A stretch of DNA of 64,000 nt from Amborella trichopoda (Eukaryota > Streptophyta > Magnoliopsida > Amborellales > Amborellaceae): the NCBI RefSeq assembly GCF_000471905.2, contig NW_006500353.1, forward strand, positions 1,381,253 through 1,445,252, given 5' to 3'. Made by a program: the position numbers and the translations under genes. Of this stretch, positions 58,414-64,000 are shown piece by piece. The notes under the pieces are model-generated. The model saw only the letters and a program-made list of their open reading frames with translations, was not told the DNA's origin and searched no databases. Position 1 is the stretch's first letter. Every line of letters starts with the position of its first letter.

Positions 58414-59911
58414 TGATGCGACAACTAGGGTTTTATAGGTTTTTTATATCATATTTTTAAGAGATTGGAATAAGATTTGGGGATGTTGGGGTTTCTGGTT
58501 TTCTTTTAGGGTATTTATTTATTTTTCTTTTTCAGAGAATTGAAAGGTAGAGTTGAAAGTTTAATTTTTAAAGGATGGAAGGGTGAGATTTAGTAGAAAT
58601 TAGAGTTTCTTATGAGGAAAGTTGGTATTTTTTAAGGTTTTTCTATGATGAGTGTTGAAAGTGTAAAAGAGAAAAGACATCGCTCTTTTCGGTCTTATGG
58701 AAATATCTTGAGGGTGGAGTCCCGTACAAATCCAAAGAGAGGGTAAATCTCTTAACCTTTGGGGCCGACTTGCCTGCAAACCTAAAGAGAAAGTATAGTT
58801 TGTTACATTATTCCGGTTCATTTTATTTTTCCCTTCCCCCTCTTCCCTACATCAAGTGTTAACATAGCTTTAGAAGACCCCATCCATCATGATACACCCA
58901 AAACCCGCTTTTATGATTGAGGATATACTACCACAAGTTATTGAGGCTAAGAATCAGAACATAAATCGAGTAGTGGAAGGTCAAGTCCAGACTGGAAATA
59001 TTTGAGGAATGATTGGTGAACTTCGAGGAGAGAGAGGTGAGATAAAGTGGCAGCTGCAATGATTAGAGAATACTGGTTGTCACGAGGAAGTTGTTCCATA
59101 ATCCAGTAGATTCGCCACCAATCTCGACCTTCATGATTGGAGTGAGAAGAAACTTGAGCATATTGAATATAATGAAGATATAAATCTCAATGGAAAAGAG
59201 GCTGACATCAACCCAAAACTGCAATAAGTATCAATAATCAATTATGAAGAAAAAACATGCTAGCGGTCATGTGAAGCACAACCATTTGAGCTCAAAGGAG
59301 AAATTGATATTATGCTTGATATCTCTCACTTCCACTACATGTTTGAAATAAAGTATTATGTTGATTAGCTTTTGGAAGTGAAAAAGGGTACCCAAACAAA
59401 CAGTGGAACTCCACCAACTACTGAAAATGCGTCTGAAGGATATGATGAACCCAACAAGCTTGATGTCCAGCTTCTCTCAATTTCAGGAGAGTGATGCAAA
59501 TAGGGTTTCCAAACTTTTTTTCTCATATTTTTTAGATTGAAACTTGGTTTGGCATCTTTGTTTTCTTTTAGGGTATTCATGTCATTTATTGTTGTAGAGA
59601 ACTGAAGAGAGTAGGAAGTTCCAGTCTTTAAAAGATGAAGGCTTGGGACTTAATAGTGATTAGGATTTCTTTTGGGGCAAGTTAGGTTTTTAAGTTATTT
59701 TCCATAAACATTGAAGTCTTGGACAAGTGAAAGAGAAGAAGAATTGGTTTTTTAAATCTTGTGAAAATATCTTTTTGTGGTAGACTCCCTCGCAACCTAG
59801 AGAGGGTAAAATCTCTCAACCTTGGGGTGAGTTCCTCTGCTATTCTCTCACCCATTTTCTTTTAATTTTTCTGGTTAATTTTATTTTTCCTTCTCCGTAT
59901 TCCTTGCATCA
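58414..59911 (+). mobile_element. compact LTR element, probably non-autonomous (fossil)
   Basis: Two direct repeats of about 441 bp (58414-58854) and 420 bp (59492-59911) begin TGATGC and end CTACATCA/TTGCATCA. They share blocks in order: TTTCTTTTAGGGTATT, AGAGAACTGAAGAG-like, GAAAATATCTT, AGAGAGGGTAAA and TTTTATTTTTCCTTC. The interior is only about 640 bp, with a purine-rich tract (CAGGAGAG) right before the right repeat and no recognisable gag or pol domains. This fits a TRIM- or LARD-like element. LTRs differ noticeably, so it is not recent. No clear target duplication. Confidence 0.7.
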
Positions 59912-60582
59912 TGTAATAGTGCATAATGTTCTTTGGCAATCTATTCCTGTATGTCTTTCAATTCCTTTGGCCTTCATTAATCGCATCCTTTTGGGAGTCA
60001 ATGGCACCCATCAATGCATAACTTCATCTTGGCCAGCAAATTTTAGGCTGTTGATATTGCAATGTATATCCAAAATTTTACCTCCATTGTAAGGAACTGT
60101 AGCAGCCAAGTGAGTCCTAATTTTTAACAACAAATTGAGTTCACAACTGAAACTTGAATTGCTGGATTCGTCAAAATTCCATCCCGTGATCCATGTCTCA
60201 TTTGAAGAAGTTCGTAAGACAAGCAATGGTGTAAACACACCACCTGTTTTTTACCTAATAAGGAGGTCCAATGGTTGAACTGATGGCCATTCTAAACAGG
60301 TGGCTTCAGAAGCAATAATCATGCAGTTGTTGAGGTTCTCTAGCATTACAATGAGATTCAGTCAGAGGACACTGCAGAGGAATTATTGCATAAAGTTTGA
60401 GAGAGGTTTCAATGTTTCCAACCTTGAGAGCATGGTTGATTTTGTGAGAGGTGGTGTCTTACAGCCAGATACGAGCACTTGACTACATTGATTTGGAATC
60501 GTTCAGGACTTCCTAGATTCTATAGGAGATAGGGTTGGGATGGCATGAGTTTTCTATTAATAAGAGCTATGGAAGTCAAGTG
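59912..60582. other. no gene recognised
   Basis: A 60-codon open frame at 60300-60482 follows a CAG, but shows no family resemblance and does not match the expected RimP-like continuation. Confidence 0.3.
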
Positions 60583-60911
60583 TATGGGTGGGCAGCCGGC
60601 CTGGTTGACCTGGCCCTCAACAGCCTGGGCCCTGGGACACTAAATTTTGCCTGAGGCCCCCAGGTCTGAGCCTGGAATCTCGACCCAGTGGTTGGGCCAT
60701 GACCTAGGCCAGGGGCCAGGGCCTGGCTTGACCTGACCATTTTTTTTATTCTTATCGAATTTGAGAAATATTCAAATTACTTATAGGTCCGACCCCTCCC
60801 AAACCATTATTAGGACCAGGCTGGGCCTCTTAGCCAAGAGCCTTGACTGGGTTTGGACCAGGCCCGGCCTGGTTCTGGCCAGCCTTAGCTCAGCCTGTTG
60901 CCACCCAACAT
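60583..60911. mobile_element. MITE family H, GC-rich
   Basis: Starts TATGGGTGGGCAGCCGGCC and ends, reversed, ATGTTGGGTGGCAACAGGC. GGCCTGG/CCAGGCC motifs recur in both halves around a short AT-rich middle. AAGTG lies on both sides (60578-60582, 60912-60916), a possible target duplication. Non-coding, 329 bp. Confidence 0.65.
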
Positions 60912-61319
60912 AAGTGGTAGTCGAGGAGTTATCAAGTTTCCAAAATAAATGATATTCTTGGATGGAGTAATAGGAATATGCGTAGAGGGAAAGAGTACTT
61001 TCGGAATAAGGAAAATACGAAGGAGGGTGGCTCCCTCAAAGTGGCCCTGCACCTTTCTTCTCTTCTTCATGGATCAATTTATTATGTTTTTTTTATTCAT
61101 TTACTCTTGCTAGTCTTCTAAGTTTTATGCAGTATTAACACTCAGAGATGGAGATATCGAGCATCTACCTGCTTGTGCTCATTCTTCCCTCGGATTTGAC
61201 AGTGGCCAGGAATTCTTGTCTTCCAACCTTTCTCACCTCCCCAACTCCCTGGAGAGAGAGAGAGAGAGAGATTGGGGCATGGGTGGTACTTGCCTCCAGT
61301 CGTCAATGGGGGTTTAGCA
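60912..61319. other. non-genic DNA
   Basis: Includes a GA run (about 61254-61271). No gene was recognised. Confidence 0.3.
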
Positions 61320-64000
61320 TGTTGGGATCGATTGGTGAAAAATCACCAGGGGTTCATCACATTTACAACTATTATGCATTCAAATCAAACATAAACAAGC
61401 AATGGAAATAACATAGCATCAAAAGAACAGCATGGAATGAAAAATACAGCAGCAAACAACCCACAAAACACAAAGATTTTATGTGGTTCGGTCACAAAAT
61501 GTGATCTACATCAACGGGAGAATGGCACGAGGCTTTACTTGCTTGTTTGAAGGAGATTACAAGAAAGATTAAGCTCCAAAGCCCCAAATTCCAGCAGCTT
61601 TAACTCACAAAACAGGGCTCAAAATAGGATCCAAACACACAACAATGTGCACTCTCTCTCTAAAGTACAGCCTGCAATAGGGTCCCAGAAACCCAAGTAT
61701 ATGCCAAAAAATCTCCACTTTCTCTCTCTACAAAGTGGGAAAAACTAGGCCCAGCAGTACGCACCGTGTGTGTGCTCTCCTTTCTTCCTTCTCGCACTCT
61801 TTCTCTCTCTAAACAAAAGGGTTTTAATCCCTTTAAGGTAAAGTTCCTACAACATTACAACCATTGGATTAGAAGCAATCCAATGGCTCAAAAGAAGAGG
61901 TAAAAAGTAAAAAGAGTCACATGTGTGATTTGGCTTCACACATATAACAATCTTCCTCTTGAAGACAAATCACCGAGCCTCTAAAATAATCACCAACATA
62001 CCATTCTCCATCCATCAGGTTATTCCTTTCTTGAGGAAGCTAGTGAGCTTAGACAAATGCCACATGCCCTCTAGCTCAATCACCTCCACGAGCATACCTT
62101 GCTCATCTTGCTTTGTACTTGTACTTCTCATACAAACTCTACCTTCTTCAACATTTTTTTCGAAGGAAAATCATGGGAAGCTTTCATCTTCACATATTCT
62201 TGTAAGAGCTCTAAGTCTTGACGATTTCGACTATCCTTGTCAAGGACTTGCTTTGTAGCATCAAGTTCTTCCATTGCCAAACCATGTGCCCCTTGTCGAA
62301 CTTCTTCTTCTACAATCAAAATTTACCCTTTTGTTTATAATTGTGCTCCTTAACAATTTGTACAAGTTTCCTTCTTGGATTCCCTTCATCATCACCAGAG
62401 CCCCCTTTGAAACTTTGAGCACTCCACCTTGTTCGGTAAATTTGTAGCCTTCTTTATCGAGAGTAGGAACTGAAATCAAGCTTTTCTTCAAGTCTGGCAC
62501 ATGTTTCACATTTCGAATGTATGGACCATACTATCATACATTTTTTATGTGAATATTACCAATGCCCAAACTTTACAAGCTCTATCACCACCAAGATATA
62601 CAAAGTCACCATCCACATCTGTGTAGGATGAAAAGCATGATCTTTCTAGGCAAACATGAAATGAAGCTTCAGAATCCAAGACTCAACTATCTTCAGCAAA
62701 CAGTGTTATGCATGCAACACTAAAAGTGACTCCATCTTCACCATCAAATATCGTACTTGCTTCGGCATGGCCATCCTTGCATTTGGCCTTTTGCTTATCT
62801 TTCAAAGCATAACAATCTTTCCTTGTATGACCAGGTTTTTTGTAATACCAGCAAGTAACTTGCTTGCCCTAAGCCTTGGACCTGCCTCTGCCATGAGATT
62901 TACCCCTATTAAATCTATAGGGTTGATCTCTATGTTGTGTTCTTCCTTTATCTCCTGCTGCCAATGTTTGATTTGATTCAACAAGCATTTGTGTGTATGC
63001 CTTTCTAGTTTCTTCATTTAAAAATGAAGCAACGTCTTTCAAGTTAAATTTGTTGCTCATTGTATTTGTCACAGTGGTAACCAAGGTATCCCAACTAGCA
63101 GGTAAAGAACTCAGTTAAAGCAAACATAAAACTTCTTCATCCAAATTTACTTTTAGAGACTTCAATTTTGCAAAAATGGAATTAAATTCACTCACATGTG
63201 ATCTAATTATTAGACCTTCTTTCATTTTCAAAAGAAACAATCTTTTCATCGCCTGCATTTTATTTGCACCAGAGTCAAAAGGTTGTTTTAAAGATTGCTA
63301 AAGCTCTGCAGATGTTTTACATAGACAAAGATCAAATAAAATTGATGGTGAAATACATGGTTTAATAGCTGCCAGACATTTTCGATCAAGAATATCTCAT
63401 TCTCGATCTTCCATTCCATCAGGCATGACCTCGTTTCCTCGAAGTGGCTTATCTAGTTCCTTTACAACTAGATAATCTGCCATCATCATCTTCCATATTG
63501 GCCAATTACTTTGATTTAATTTTTCAAATTCCATTGCCCTTTCCATTTTAGGGAAAATACAAGAAATAACCACAATAGCAAAAACTATTTCTTTGCATAC
63601 ACAATAAAGAACAAACCCTAGGCTCTGATACCAGTTGTTGGGATTGATTGGTGCAAAATCACCAGGAGTTTATCACATTTACAACTATTATGCATTCATA
63701 TCAGCATAAACAAAAAATGGAAATAACATGGCATCAAATGAATATCATGGAATGAAAAATACAGTAGCAAACAACCCACAGAGATGGTTCAGTCACAAAA
63801 TGTGACCTACATCCACGGGAGAATGGCGCGAGGCTTTGCTTACTTGTTTGAAAGAGATTACAAGAGAGATTAAGTTCCAAAGCCCCAAATTCCAACAGCT
63901 TTAACTCTCACAAGACGGCCCAAAATAGGGTCCAACAATGTGCACTCTCTATATATATATATAGTACAGCCTGCAACAGGATCCCAAAAACCCAAGTATA
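61320..64000 (-). mobile_element. Copia-type LTR element with gag/protease-like interior, cut by window edge
   Basis: The LTR at 61320-61949 (630 bp) starts TGTTGGGAT and ends ATAACA. A second direct copy begins at 63636 and runs past the edge. By eye about nine in ten positions agree. On the minus strand the primer-binding site TGGTATCAGAGCC (63621-63633) follows the right LTR after two bases, matching initiator tRNA-Met, and a purine tract (AAGAGGAAG) precedes the left LTR. The 1.69 kb interior reads on the minus strand as gag, a zinc knuckle, and a protease-like part with VKHVPDLKKSLISV and VLKVSKGALVMMKG. No reverse transcriptase or integrase was seen, so it resembles the TR-GAG class. 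It is broken by several changes. Confidence 0.85.

Noticed and set aside
60300-60482. Possible further exon of the RimP-like gene
   Set aside because: A CAG precedes it, but the translation does not resemble the expected RimP-like continuation and ends in a stop without a splice site.
1-64000. CRISPR-like or bacterial gene clusters
   Set aside because: Tandem repeats here are microsatellites, minisatellites or duplicated segments without regular unique spacers, and gene structure is eukaryotic throughout.

Overview
The window looks like nuclear DNA from a flowering plant. Genes are few, with spliceosomal introns of 2 to 13 kb. The genes are recognisable plant families: a HECATE-type bHLH factor, a CCCH zinc-finger protein of the C3H38/C3H55 type, and a plastid RimP-like protein. 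Plant LTR elements, LINEs, tRNA-derived SINEs, a hAT transposon and many MITEs fill the rest, along with CT/GA/AT microsatellites. I cannot name the species. There is one 20-base assembly gap (36226-36245). I found no rRNA, tRNA gene, CRISPR array or bacterial-type operon.

Layout. 1-16.4 kb: mostly MITE pieces, a plant-like TATA box with a CT-rich leader ending in a good splice donor (about 2.02-2.21 kb), coding relics (3.96-5.53 kb), SINEs and a Copia gag fossil. 16.43-32.68 kb: a CCCH zinc-finger gene on the + strand, with three exons visible and a 13.3 kb intron. That intron holds an antisense LINE relic in three collinear pieces, separated by a hAT transposon, MITEs and tandem duplications. 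32.7-42 kb: non-genic and MITE-rich. 42-44.5 kb: opposed GA-rich and CT-rich blocks followed by an intronless HECATE-like bHLH gene (43864-44526). 45-50 kb: a MULE-like MITE and an old Gypsy fossil holding a MITE. 50.5-56.9 kb: the first four exons of a nuclear gene for a RimP-like (UPF0090/DUF150) protein; its last exons are not found before the right edge. 56.9-64 kb: a compact LTR element with a 0.6 kb interior, another MITE, and a Copia-type element with gag/protease-like content whose second LTR runs off the window.

The three host genes show no functional link. One encodes a probable RNA-binding nuclear protein, one a developmental transcription factor, and one a probable plastid ribosome-assembly factor. 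The clearest unusual features are: a near-copy of the start of the RimP-like first exon, placed just upstream as a 30-codon open frame; an in-frame 25/26-codon minisatellite between CCCH fingers 2 and 3; the shattered LINE in the giant intron; a 317 bp tandem duplication with one mismatch seen; and a family of degenerate GGAATC-GATTCC arrays at five or so places.
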